64,000 nucleotides of DNA, taken from positions 1 through 64,000 of the forward strand of contig CAYFWF010000068.1 of assembly GCA_964346815.1 (NCBI GenBank), written 5' to 3'. The stretch is from CAYFWF01 sp964346815 (GTDB lineage: Bacteria > Acidobacteriota > Aminicenantia > Aminicenantales > Aminicenantaceae). Positions 43,592 through 52,177 of the stretch are shown in pieces; the first letter of the stretch is position 1; every line of letters begins with the position of its first letter. The notes under the pieces are model-generated. The model was not told the DNA's origin, did no database searches, and worked only from the letters and a program-made list of their open reading frames with translations. The position numbers and the translations under genes were made by a program.

Positions 43592-43975
43592 ATGGAAAAA
43601 ATCACTGAAATCTTCGTTGTCTTGGAAAATAAGCCTTCTACATTGGGAGATTTATGCAGTTGTCTTTCGGAAAACAAGGTAAACATCGATGCGATCGGCC
43701 TTTTTCAAGACACGGCCAAGCTTTACGTCAAGAACATCAGTAAAGCGGTAAAAATCCTTTCAAAGTACAATTATGAGACAGAATTACGGGATGTGCTGAG
43801 GGTCGACCTGGAAAATAGACCGGGAGCTCTTTCGGAAGTGGCCACTCTTCTGGGAAACAAAGGGATCAACATCGAATACTGTTACGGGACGTTGAGCAGA
43901 AAAGCCCATACTTTATCAGTAATCATGGATGTTTCCGATATTGACAAAGCCTTGAAAATATTGAAGGGTAAATAG
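43592..43975 (+). CDS. Tandem ACT-domain protein
   Basis: 127 residues made of two ACT domains (residues about 5-65, VVLENKPSTLGDLCSCLSEN; and about 72-125, VDLENRPGALSEVATLLGNK). Such stand-alone proteins bind amino acids and modulate enzymes or act as sensors. GGAGAAGGGGG precedes the start. It follows the DHOD-like gene and is probably co-transcribed. No catalytic domain is present. Confidence 0.85.
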   Translation: MEKITEIFVVLENKPSTLGDLCSCLSENKVNIDAIGLFQDTAKLYVKNISKAVKILSKYNYETELRDVLRVDLENRPGALSEVATLLGNKGINIEYCYGTLSRKAHTLSVIMDVSDIDKALKILKGK

Positions 43976-44093
43976 AAAAATCGCGTCTCTCGGCTAAGCG
44001 GCATTCGAGCGGAATTTTCCCCGTGGTGTTCTACGTTTGTATGATATGGACATGAACTGGATTGAAAGGAAGCATAAGAGAAGGAGTTGATCG

Positions 44094-45599
44094 ATGATTG
44101 GAGAAAAAAAGAAAAAAAGTATCCTGACATCCTTTCCCAGAACCTTTTGGATCGCCAACATGATGGAATTCTTCGAGAGAGGTGCCTATTATGGTTTGAA
44201 TTCTGTCCTGGCGGTCTATCTTGTGGATTTCCTCGGATTCCAGCAACAGTCGGTAGGACTTCTTCAAGGTTTTGTTTACGCTTTAACCTACATCCTGCCT
44301 ATTTTCGGCGGCGCCCTGGGAGACCGGCTGGGCTATCGGAAGATACTTTTGGTCGCTTTTTCACTTCTTACTCTAGGATACTTCGCAGCGGGAAACTTTG
44401 ACTCTTACGGATTGATTTTTCTATTCCTGCTGATTATGGCCACAGGAAGCGGCCTGTTTAAGCCTCTGATCACCGGGACAGTGGCCAGGACGACGACCAA
44501 AGAGAACAGCGGATTCGGGTTTGGGGTTTATTACTGGAGCATCAATCTGGGTGCTTTTCTTTCGCCTTTTTTCATCAGTTGGATCAAAGGATTCAACTGG
44601 CGCTATGTTTTCTTCTCTTCGGCCATATGGTGTTTCTTGATGCTTCTGCCCGCAGCTTTCATCTACAAAGATCCTGAGAGACCCGAAAGCACAAAGCCCA
44701 TTCGCAGAGTCCTCAAGGAAGCCATGCTGGTGTTGAGTGATTCTCGCTTCATGCTGTTGATCGTCGTGTATTCCACCTTCTGGATCCTGTATTTCCAGAT
44801 GTTTGGTTCTGTGCTGTGGTATCTGCGGGATTTCATCTATCGTGCTCCTGTGGATGCTTTTATGCAGAAAATTCCGATTTTGAGGCCTTTCAAATTTGAT
44901 GCAGAGTTTGTCACCATCATCAATGCCGGCACCATTGTGCTTCTCGTTGTCCTGGTGAGTCGCATCACGAAAAATCTCAAGGCTTTCCCGGTCATGGCTG
45001 TGGGGATTATTCTAGGTTTATGTGGATTTGTCGTTTTGGCCTTCACACACAGCGCGTGGATGTTCATTCTGGGAATAGCGGTCTTTTCTCTCGGAGAGAT
45101 GACGGCCCATCCCAAATATTACAGCTACATCGGACTTGTGGCTCCTCAGGACAAAAAAGCGGTCTATATGGGTTATGCCTTTCTGTATGGAGTTTTCGGA
45201 AGCTTGATAGGCAGCAACTTGGGGGCTGCGCTTTATGAGAAGAATCTGGCGCCCATCGCCCCTCCTTCGGAGTCTGTCGCTGCTGGTATGCCTCTGGCTT
45301 CCGAAATTCTGAGCCAGGTGAGAACGTTCTGGCTCATATTCGCTGCCTTGGGAATCTTCTGTTTGGCAGGCATGCTGCTTTATAACCGATACTTTTCCGA
45401 AGATACTCCTCAAACCAATCTTTGGGCTTGGCGGATAATGCTCGGGATTTATGTAATCCTTGCCGTCACGGGGATTTATTTCTTGATACAATCCGTCTTG
45501 ATCTCTCCCCAGGTCCAGTGGAGAACTCTGGTCCAGTCTTTTATCATGCTGGCTCTCGGGGGAGGGGGAACGTTCATCAGCTTCAGGAGAAAAAAATGA
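44094..45599 (+). CDS. POT/MFS-family oligopeptide-type transporter
   Basis: 501 residues with about 12-14 membrane segments. Hallmarks of the proton-dependent peptide transporter branch are visible: FFERGAYYGLNSVLAVYLVD near the N-terminus, GGALGDRLGYRKI (loop 2-3 motif), and FGVYYWSINLGAFLSPFFIS. It would import di- or tripeptides or related solutes with protons. Its stop overlaps the start of the YjbQ-type gene (ATGA at 45596), so the two are coupled. Confidence 0.87.
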   Translation: MIGEKKKKSILTSFPRTFWIANMMEFFERGAYYGLNSVLAVYLVDFLGFQQQSVGLLQGFVYALTYILPIFGGALGDRLGYRKILLVAFSLLTLGYFAAGNFDSYGLIFLFLLIMATGSGLFKPLITGTVARTTTKENSGFGFGVYYWSINLGAFLSPFFISWIKGFNWRYVFFSSAIWCFLMLLPAAFIYKDPERPESTKPIRRVLKEAMLVLSDSRFMLLIVVYSTFWILYFQMFGSVLWYLRDFIYRAPVDAFMQKIPILRPFKFDAEFVTIINAGTIVLLVVLVSRITKNLKAFPVMAVGIILGLCGFVVLAFTHSAWMFILGIAVFSLGEMTAHPKYYSYIGLVAPQDKKAVYMGYAFLYGVFGSLIGSNLGAALYEKNLAPIAPPSESVAAGMPLASEILSQVRTFWLIFAALGIFCLAGMLLYNRYFSEDTPQTNLWAWRIMLGIYVILAVTGIYFLIQSVLISPQVQWRTLVQSFIMLALGGGGTFISFRRKK

Positions 45600-46015
45600 A
45601 GTCTCTTACAGAGTACCTGGTCTTCGATACAGAGAGGCGGTTCGAGTTCATCAACATCACCCCGGAGGTCGATGAACTCGTTCAAAAGAGCGGGGTCCGG
45701 GAAGGGCTCTGCCTGGTCAATGCTATGCATATCACAGCGAGTGTATTCATCAATGACGATGAAAAGGGATTGCATGGAGATTTTGAAGATTGGCTGGAAG
45801 AATTGGCTCCTCACGATCCCATATCCAGATACAGGCACAATCGAACTGGGGAAGACAATGGAGATGCCCATTTGAAAAGGATGATTATGGGGAGAGAAGT
45901 GGTGGTGGCAATCACAAAAGGGCGTTTGGATTTTGGGCCCTGGGAGCAGATTTTCTATGGAGAATTCGACGGCCGCCGCAGAAAAAGGGTTTTAGTGAAG
46001 ATAATCGGAGAGTGA
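45596..46015 (+). CDS. YjbQ/UPF0047-family protein
   Basis: 139 residues from the ATG overlapping the transporter stop. Family signature near the end: GEDNGDAHLKRMIMG, then DFGPWEQIFYGEFDGRR and VLVKIIGE, and NAMHITASVFINDDEKGL earlier. The family has been described as having thiamine-phosphate-synthase-like secondary activity, but its physiological role is unclear. Three bases separate its stop from the convergent DsrE-like gene. Confidence 0.88.
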   Translation: MKSLTEYLVFDTERRFEFINITPEVDELVQKSGVREGLCLVNAMHITASVFINDDEKGLHGDFEDWLEELAPHDPISRYRHNRTGEDNGDAHLKRMIMGREVVVAITKGRLDFGPWEQIFYGEFDGRRRKRVLVKIIGE

Positions 46016-46018
46016 AGA

Positions 46019-46501
46019 CTAGACAAAAAGAGAGACGTCAGCCTGCTGGGCCAGTTCCAGGAATGAAGCGACACCCACACATTGGGCAACATCGTCGATC
46101 ATCTTTTCTCTGGGGATCTCCATTACTTCCATGCTCATCTGACAGCCGTAAAGTTTGACACCGAGATCGATAGCGGACTGTCTCATTTCGGCCAGAGTTG
46201 GGACACGTTTGGCCTTCATCATTTTTTTGAACATCCAACGGCCGATTCCCCCAAATTTCAATTTGCTGGGGGAGGCACGTCCGATGTCCCCTCCGTAAAA
46301 GAAACCCAATAGACGTCCCAGTAAACTCTTTCCTGTTCGTGCCTTTTTCTTGAGGGCGCGCAGTCCCCAGAAGGTAAAAAACATGGTCACTTCCATATTG
46401 GATGCGGCTGCACCTGTAGCAATGGAGAAGGCTGCGAACAATTTATCCATATCCCCGCTGAAAACGACCATTGCCAGCTTTTTCTTTTTATCTTCACTCA
46501 T
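46019..46501 (-). CDS. DsrE/DsrF-like family protein
   Basis: 160 residues from MSEDKKKKLAMVV, chosen because GGGGGAT lies before it. The longer start at 46567 would overlap the upstream ArsR gene. Family words: VVFSGDMDKLFAAFSIATGA, VTMFFTFWGLRAL, and LGVKLYGCQMSMEVM with the conserved Cys in YGCQMS. DsrE-like proteins take part in sulfur relay or persulfide handling. It is the second gene of an ArsR-led pair, so it is likely induced by metal or sulfur-species stress. Confidence 0.85.
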   Translation of the reverse strand: MSEDKKKKLAMVVFSGDMDKLFAAFSIATGAAASNMEVTMFFTFWGLRALKKKARTGKSLLGRLLGFFYGGDIGRASPSKLKFGGIGRWMFKKMMKAKRVPTLAEMRQSAIDLGVKLYGCQMSMEVMEIPREKMIDDVAQCVGVASFLELAQQADVSLFV

Positions 46502-46520
46502 CAGAAATTTATCCCCCGTC

Positions 46521-46856
46521 TTATTTCTTGCGTCCCATTGCTGATTTGACTGTTTGGTTTTGGACATTCAAGGAATCTCTGAGTACTTCGCTGATCAGGT
46601 CAAAAGCTTTAATTATCTTGGAATGGGATAGCGAGTAATACACGTTGATTCCCTTCCGGCGGGCTGTCACGATTCCCTTGGTTCTCATGATGGCAAGATG
46701 CTGGGAAAGGTTGGCTTGGCTGATCCCGGTCTTTTTTACCAATTCGTTGACAGTCAGATCGTTTTCTCGAAGATTGTCCAGGATTTCCTGTCTTTTTGGA
46801 TTGGCTAATGTCTTGCACACTTCGGAATGAAGAAGATAAAATTCTTTTTTTTCCAT
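46521..46856 (-). CDS. ArsR-family transcriptional regulator
   Basis: 111 residues, one winged helix: CKTLANPKRQEILDNL, the recognition helix SQANLSQHLAIMRTKGIV, and the wing RRKGINVYYSLSH. It lacks an obvious Cys-x-Cys metal site in the alpha-3 position (ELVKKTGIS). A single Cys is at residue 14 (SEVCKTL), so it may sense persulfide or another signal rather than arsenite. A perfect palindrome 35 bases upstream is the likely operator. Confidence 0.88.
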   Translation of the reverse strand: MEKKEFYLLHSEVCKTLANPKRQEILDNLRENDLTVNELVKKTGISQANLSQHLAIMRTKGIVTARRKGINVYYSLSHSKIIKAFDLISEVLRDSLNVQNQTVKSAMGRKK

Positions 46857-46890
46857 CCTTTCCGCCTTATCTCGGTATCATGATTATATT

Positions 46891-46911
46891 ATAATATTCA
46901 AACAATATTAT
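46891..46911. promoter_or_regulatory. ArsR-type operator palindrome
   Basis: Eight-base perfect arms ATAATATT and AATATTAT are separated by five bases (CAAAC), 35 bases upstream of the ArsR start. The A/T-rich palindrome overlaps the expected promoter zone, which is the usual arrangement for autoregulated ArsR-family repressors. Confidence 0.7.
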
Positions 46912-47047
46912 TTCAATTGGCACCACTGTTTGGCAAGTACTTCCAAAAACCGTGATAACATAAGAGCACGAAGCCAAAGAGAGAGCATTGGGGAAAGCCG
47001 GCCTTCATAAGAGGATACCAAGTAACAAATAATTAGTATCTGAATCT

Positions 47048-47208
47048 GGGGATAGGGAATGATCCGGTTTCAAGCGGTGTCTCTTGACAGGTGTAACCGG
47101 TTCCGGGCGCTCTAGAATTCTCTAGGAAACACGTAATGCCGAACAAGTTAGAGACACAATTGCTGGATGTATGGCCTGTTGAATTCAGTAATTGCGTATA
47201 CTATCCCC
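47048..47208. repeat. REP/MITE-like repeat, copy 2
   Basis: GGGGATAG at 47048-47055 and CTATCCCC at 47201-47208 form terminal inverted repeats, with partly matching flanks. The right end CAGTAATTGCGTATACTATCC matches the right arm of the element at 21767-21840. The interior (about 145 bases) has no coding frame. It lies between the ArsR operon and the M14 peptidase gene. Confidence 0.5.
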
Positions 47209-47218
47209 GAATTATTGA

Positions 47219-49816
47219 CTAGTTGGTGTCGGGGTAGAGGAGAGAGTTGAGCAGGAATTTGTACGTTCCGTGCGACTGAGCCCTGTGCTGGCAGCGGATC
47301 CCGATGAGGATGATATGGCCCTTTTTGTATGTGGTATCAACGACCGCTGCTTTTCTAGCGATCACATCCTCGCCGAGAAGCCACCCGCTCATCAGTATCT
47401 CCTCTTTCGGGTAGCGTGCGACCACTTGCCGGTTCCACTCGCCTGAAGGCGGCCGCGTATCGATGGCTAAACTCCGGGAAAACATGCCCGCGGCTTCACT
47501 GGGAAGTCCGTATCCTATAGGCGTCGTGTTGTCTACTTCTAGCTTGAGAAGAGAGGTGGGGCAGAAGAATTTGCTGCGCTCCACCCTCTCGAGAGCATTG
47601 CTGGCAGGAGGTGTGAACTCTTTGAAAACCAGCCCGCAGGCATTGTTGAGAGTTACCAGGATTCCCCCATCTTCCACGAATTTTTTCAGCGCTTCCACAC
47701 CCTCCTTTTCGATACCGCCCTCGTATTCTGGCGGCATGGTGCCAGAAAAATATCTTGCATAGGGGGATGATGGGCTTGGCTTTCCTGTTTTTATGATATC
47801 GGCGTTTTCATCGGCAAAGACGATGACATCAAATTTTTCTCCGAGGTCGACCTTTTTGTCCTTCTCTCCTTTGAAGTCTTTGTTGTGCAGAGTGGTGAAT
47901 GGAATTTCGAAATCGTCCAGGACATACCGCGTCCATCCTTCATCCATATTTGACCTCCAGGACTGATAGAGGCCCACTCGGAACTTATTCAAAGGCGCTT
48001 TCTCGATCCTGGAGATGTCGTCCAGAGTGAAGGCGGTGATATGCCATTTCTCCAGGAGAGAAGGAAGGGATTTTGACACACCGGGTGAATTTTTTATCAG
48101 AAAACTCCCTGCTGCAGCTTTGAATCCGTCAACTTCGACCAGGTCTTTGGAACGATAGATCTCCGCCTTTTCTTTCATCAGTGCAAAAACCACGGAATAC
48201 GAGCCATTCAGGCGGGAATCGAGCAAAAAATACGATGCAGAATCATCAGGTGGAGCCATTTGGGGATATTGGATGGAATCCAGTTTTTCGAGGCTCGCTT
48301 CAAAGACGTGGTTGATCCGGTCACAATCCACACCCATCTGGAGAGGAAGCGTCCACCCTGCATTGTCATATGGGGGGATAGGAGGCCCTCCAGGATACTG
48401 GCGCATGTCCGGGTAATTCTGTTTTTCAAGCAGAGACTGGACGTAAGGTCTGTATGGTTGGGACATCAGAACAACAAAAGACTTTGCTGGATAGAATTTT
48501 CCGTCGGCGATAAAATCTTCATTAGCTTGGTGAATCTCGACTCCTCCGAATCTCAGAATCTTCAACATGCGCAGGGCCGTCGGATAGTCGTGCTGTTTTT
48601 GTGGGATGACGAAGGCAAAGGGTTTGCCATTGGGTCTGATTTCGATTCCGTCTTTACACATTTTGTAGAAACTGAAAAGGAAATCTTCTTTATGGAGAGA
48701 GGCGGTTTCCACCAAACTTAAAGAAAGGGTGAGTTCATATTCCACGAGGTCTCGAAGTCTCCACCAGCCGCCGGGCCAGGGATCGGGAAATTCTATGCGC
48801 TGTTCGACATAGGAATCGGGCAGTTCGGAGGGATCGATGTAGATGGGAGTAGCGACTCGAACAGAAGCCATCTCGCTGAGCAGTCCTATTACATTGTGAA
48901 ACCATGATGTGTCGTCGCAGGCTCCGATCCACCATCCTGTAAAACTCCGGCCGTAAACCACACCCTTAAACCCGTTTTTCTGGAGGTCATAGGCCATGTT
49001 CACGCCGCAGAGTCCCACACCGCGCCACACTCCAGGATGCACGGTCGGGGTGGGTGGATTCATAAAGGGCGGAATGAAGAGCCTCGCTCCCGTGGAGCCC
49101 ATTTGGTGTTCGTCGATGTGGATCTGGGGAATCCAGTCATGATACAGAACCTTGGACACGGCTTTTGTTTCGCTGAGGTTGAACATGAACCAATCGCGGT
49201 TGTTGTCGTGTCCGGCGTAATGATGATAGAGCCAGGGCATCCGGCCGCCTTCGTATTTGGTGCCCAAATATTTTTTGTACCAATCGGTGACCATCTGCTG
49301 GCCGTCAGGATTTGTGGTGGGGACAAGCAGCACAATCACATCGTTCAGGACTTTTTGGGCATCAAAAGGAGTTTGGCCGGTTACCAGCAGGTAGGCCAGC
49401 TCCATAGCCATTTGTGAGGCTGCGATTTCTGTGGCATGTATGTTACAGGTTATCAGGATGATCGCTTTGCCTTCCTGAGAGAGACTCTTTGCTCCCTCTG
49501 GAGACAGGTTTCCTGCATTCCTGAGCTTCTTGGTTATCTCTGTGTATTTCTCCAGATCGGCCATATTTTCTTCCGAACTGATGACGGCCATGATCATTGG
49601 TTTTCCCAGAATGGATTCACCGATGGTCAAGACTTTTATTTTCTCTGATTCAGAGTCGAGCTTTTGAAAATACTCCTGAATCTGGGTGTAGTCGGCTAAT
49701 TTGCGGTCTGCACCCACCTGATGGCCCAGGAAATCATCAGGCGGAGTCTGAGCAGAAAGATAAAACGGAAGTATGAGAAGGAGTAAGGAGATGAATGAGA
49801 GTTTTACTTTTTTCAT
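47219..49816 (-). CDS. Exported M14-type zinc carboxypeptidase-like protein
   Basis: 865 residues from the ATG preceded by GGAGGG; an in-frame start 15 bases earlier is less well placed. Signal peptide KKVKLSFISLLLLILPFYLS, cut near SAQ. The M14 domain (about 30-340) has the zinc pair in CNIHATEIAASQM, the NPDGQQM word, and HIDEHQMGSTGARLF. The long C-terminal part carries a region (about 620-760, FDVIVFADENADI, GVEALKKFVEDGGILVTLNN) like a class-I glutamine-amidotransferase fold, as in other large M14 relatives of Acidobacteriota and Bacteroidota. It is a periplasmic or secreted peptidase of unknown target. Confidence 0.85.
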   Translation of the reverse strand: MKKVKLSFISLLLLILPFYLSAQTPPDDFLGHQVGADRKLADYTQIQEYFQKLDSESEKIKVLTIGESILGKPMIMAVISSEENMADLEKYTEITKKLRNAGNLSPEGAKSLSQEGKAIILITCNIHATEIAASQMAMELAYLLVTGQTPFDAQKVLNDVIVLLVPTTNPDGQQMVTDWYKKYLGTKYEGGRMPWLYHHYAGHDNNRDWFMFNLSETKAVSKVLYHDWIPQIHIDEHQMGSTGARLFIPPFMNPPTPTVHPGVWRGVGLCGVNMAYDLQKNGFKGVVYGRSFTGWWIGACDDTSWFHNVIGLLSEMASVRVATPIYIDPSELPDSYVEQRIEFPDPWPGGWWRLRDLVEYELTLSLSLVETASLHKEDFLFSFYKMCKDGIEIRPNGKPFAFVIPQKQHDYPTALRMLKILRFGGVEIHQANEDFIADGKFYPAKSFVVLMSQPYRPYVQSLLEKQNYPDMRQYPGGPPIPPYDNAGWTLPLQMGVDCDRINHVFEASLEKLDSIQYPQMAPPDDSASYFLLDSRLNGSYSVVFALMKEKAEIYRSKDLVEVDGFKAAAGSFLIKNSPGVSKSLPSLLEKWHITAFTLDDISRIEKAPLNKFRVGLYQSWRSNMDEGWTRYVLDDFEIPFTTLHNKDFKGEKDKKVDLGEKFDVIVFADENADIIKTGKPSPSSPYARYFSGTMPPEYEGGIEKEGVEALKKFVEDGGILVTLNNACGLVFKEFTPPASNALERVERSKFFCPTSLLKLEVDNTTPIGYGLPSEAAGMFSRSLAIDTRPPSGEWNRQVVARYPKEEILMSGWLLGEDVIARKAAVVDTTYKKGHIILIGIRCQHRAQSHGTYKFLLNSLLYPDTN

Positions 49817-50089
49817 GGATAATCCCTCCAAAAATAAATTAAGATTTTTTTTATCACTAGAAAGAGGCCGCTGTCAAGAGGATTGTGGAGACAGGAAGCA
49901 TCCATGAAATCGGAAACAGAAACAGCCATGTCAGCTCTCCCGACTTCTCTTAAACATCGAGTTCTTAAGGAAGTTCTGGTTATGGAAATACTTATTGACA
50001 GTAGGGTGATGAATGGGCAGAAAAAACGATAATAACTCAGAGCAATAAAAATGCCAAAATTTCAAATTTTTATAACTGGAAGCAAAGTG
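49817..50089. other. Intergenic stretch
   Basis: No gene, RNA or clear terminator is recognised between the two minus-strand peptidase genes. Confidence 0.3.
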
Positions 50090-50779
50090 CTACTGCCGTG
50101 ATCCGCGGAGGAGAAACATTCTGAGAAGCTGCATGGCTGCCATAGCGGTGGCTGCCACATAGGTTAAAGCGGCGGCTGAAAGGACTTTGCGGGCACCATC
50201 CAGTTCTTTGCCTTTCAAGTAGCCACCATCCCGGAGGAGCAAGAGAGCGCGGCGGGAAGCGTTAAATTCCACAGGTAATGTCAGGACACTGAACACGACA
50301 GCGCCAGCAAAAAGAAGGATACCGATATCCATCAGGATACTCGGTCCCTGCCTGCTGAAGATAAAGCCCACAAAAAAGAGGGGAAATGCCAGGGATGAAC
50401 CGAAAGAGGCGATGGGATAGACTGCATTTCTGATGTGCAGGGGAAAATACCTGTGGTGGTGCTGGAGGGCATGTCCAGTCTCATGGGCGGCGATTCCCAA
50501 TGCAGCTAATGACCTGCTATCGTGGACACCTTCGGAAAGACGAAGAACTCGCTTCCTCGGATCATAGTGATCGGTCAGCTGCCCGCGTGTTTTCTCGACC
50601 GCAACTTCGCTGGCCCCACTGGATTGCAGGATATTCTTGGCAACCTGAGACCCCGAAATTCGAGAGGATGATGACTTTTGGCTGTAGCGTTTATAGGTGC
50701 TCTTCACTTTCTGTTGGGCATATAAAGCGAGCAGAAGAGGAGGAATGAGAAGAACGAAAGTATAATCCCAAAAAAACAT
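50090..50779 (-). CDS. YugP-type neutral zinc metallopeptidase
   Basis: 229 residues, membrane-bound. N-terminal helix (FVLLIPPLLLALYAQQKV), zinc motif HETGHALQHH near residue 100, and two later helices (ILLFAGAVVFSVLTLP and AALTYVAATAMAAM). The sequence matches the YugP / neutral zinc metallopeptidase family, with SSRISGSQVAKNIL and VEFNASRRAL as supporting words. It is proposed to act in protein quality control at the inner membrane; its substrate is unknown. Confidence 0.88.
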   Translation of the reverse strand: MFFWDYTFVLLIPPLLLALYAQQKVKSTYKRYSQKSSSSRISGSQVAKNILQSSGASEVAVEKTRGQLTDHYDPRKRVLRLSEGVHDSRSLAALGIAAHETGHALQHHHRYFPLHIRNAVYPIASFGSSLAFPLFFVGFIFSRQGPSILMDIGILLFAGAVVFSVLTLPVEFNASRRALLLLRDGGYLKGKELDGARKVLSAAALTYVAATAMAAMQLLRMFLLRGSRQ

Positions 50780-50973
50780 CGTTTAAATTCTCCATATCTA
50801 TGATACCACTTTCTTTCGAATTCGTAAATCGAGCTGGTTTCCCGTTTGATCCTTTGGATGCTTTATCTGCTCATGTTTCCACACAGCCGAGCTTTTCTCA
50901 TTCATTCTCGGGCTTTGCCGACTAATATAAACAAATATCAGGTAAATACGCGTCAATCGAGTACGAAAAATGT

Positions 50974-51002
50974 TTGACAAAGAATCATGTAACATATAGG
51001 AT
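50974..51002 (+). promoter_or_regulatory. Candidate sigma-70 promoter
   Basis: TTGACA at 50974-50979 with TAGGAT 17 bases later (or TATAGG at 15) precedes the outer-membrane barrel gene at 51018. The -10 is poor but the -35 is consensus. Confidence 0.4.
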
Positions 51003-51017
51003 TTTTCTGAGGATGAT

Positions 51018-51869
51018 ATGAGACAATCGCGTTGGAAAAAAGCGTTTCTAATTAGTGCCCCTTTGATTTTCCTTTTGACGGTTCCAGATGTTTATGCCTT
51101 GCAGGCTGAGGAAGGAACAGAGGTCCCTTTGATTTTTGATGAGGGGATTGAAGGGAAGATCGAGATCGCCGTCTACTATGGAAGATGGAGTTTGAATCTT
51201 TTCAGGGGACTGTTCGAGGACGACTTGATCAAAGAAATAAGCGATGAAATCCAGGAGGAGATTATCAGTCAGGTACGGGACATACGCAGTGATCCTGATC
51301 CGATCCCCTCAAACTTCGATCAAACCTTCACCTTCGACTCAGGAGGGCCGAATTACGGGCTGGAGGTCAGGTTTTATCCCCAGGGAAGGGATGGTGCCTT
51401 CAGTCTGGGCTTTTCCCTCGATAAAACAAAAATCCGTTTGACCATCCAGGGAGATGTCGAACAGAAATTCACGGATGGATCATCGGCAGAAGTGAAGGAT
51501 GCCCTGGGGGAAATCACTCTCAATCCTCTTTTCACGAATTTGAGTTTTCGCTGGGATTTTAAGCCGGGCTGGAGGGTAACGCCCTATTTCGTTTTGGGCG
51601 TTGGCGTGGCGGCATTGAATGGTGAAGTGAGATATGACTACATTGGCTCCTACAGGTGGAGCGGTTTTGAACAATCGGTCGGGGAATCTGAGACGAGCAC
51701 CGTAAAAGAAGCTGAAGAAGACTCTGATATCAATTTTCCGAATATCCTTCCGCTTCTCCAGATGAACCTGGGCGTGAGAGCGGAAATTATTCCTCATCTC
51801 CATCTGAGAGCAGAGGCAGGAGTCTGGGATGGCTTCGCTCTCAGAGCAGGAATAGCCTATAGATTTTGA
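51018..51869 (+). CDS. Outer-membrane beta-barrel protein
   Basis: 283 residues with a signal peptide (AFLISAPLIFLLTVPDVYA). Amphipathic strands alternate (GLEVRFYPQGRDGAFSLGFS, WRVTPYFVLGVGVAALNGEV, MNLGVRAEIIPHLHLRAEAG) and the last residues are FALRAGIAYRF with a terminal Phe. The length suggests an eight- to ten-stranded barrel. A promoter-like TTGACA lies just upstream, and an SRP RNA gene starts 15 bases after its stop. Confidence 0.82.
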   Translation: MRQSRWKKAFLISAPLIFLLTVPDVYALQAEEGTEVPLIFDEGIEGKIEIAVYYGRWSLNLFRGLFEDDLIKEISDEIQEEIISQVRDIRSDPDPIPSNFDQTFTFDSGGPNYGLEVRFYPQGRDGAFSLGFSLDKTKIRLTIQGDVEQKFTDGSSAEVKDALGEITLNPLFTNLSFRWDFKPGWRVTPYFVLGVGVAALNGEVRYDYIGSYRWSGFEQSVGESETSTVKEAEEDSDINFPNILPLLQMNLGVRAEIIPHLHLRAEAGVWDGFALRAGIAYRF

Positions 51870-51883
51870 GCCGGGAAATTGAG

Positions 51884-52153
51884 ACCGTGCTAGATGGGGA
51901 GCTAGCGGTGCCCTGTAACCCACAATCCGCTACAGTGGGGTCGAACTCCTCGTCGAGGCCGTGCTCTTTCTGGCCTGTGTTCGTGTAAGTGGTGTTGAAG
52001 GTTTGGCCCTGCGCGAGGAGCTCTCTGTGAACTCCGTCAGGACCGGGAGGTAGCAGCGGTAGCAGAGCAGTCTTTTGTGCGTCAGATCTGCCTTTCCTGA
52101 GCTAACTGCATGGATAACGCAGGGAGAGTCCGGTCGGAGCGAGGTGCACGGTC
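51884..52153 (+). ncRNA. ffs: Long-form bacterial signal recognition particle RNA
   Basis: About 270 nt. The 5' end GACCGTGC (51884-51891) pairs with GCACGGTC (52146-52153), closing the molecule. The Alu-domain signature GGTGCCCTGTAACCC with its loop and GGGTCGAA follows the 5' end. The S-domain hairpin core CGTCAGGACCGGGAGGTAGCAGCGGTAGC lies near 52034-52062, in two parts CCGTCAGGACCGGGAGG and TAGCAGCGGTAGC. It differs from the canonical GGAAGGAAGCAGCGGTAA by a few bases. It has both Alu and S domains, like Bacillus and Thermotoga SRP RNAs and unlike the 4.5S form of Proteobacteria. It scaffolds Ffh for co-translational targeting. Confidence 0.85.
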
Positions 52154-52177
52154 ATTTTATTTGCGGAGGTAAAACGG

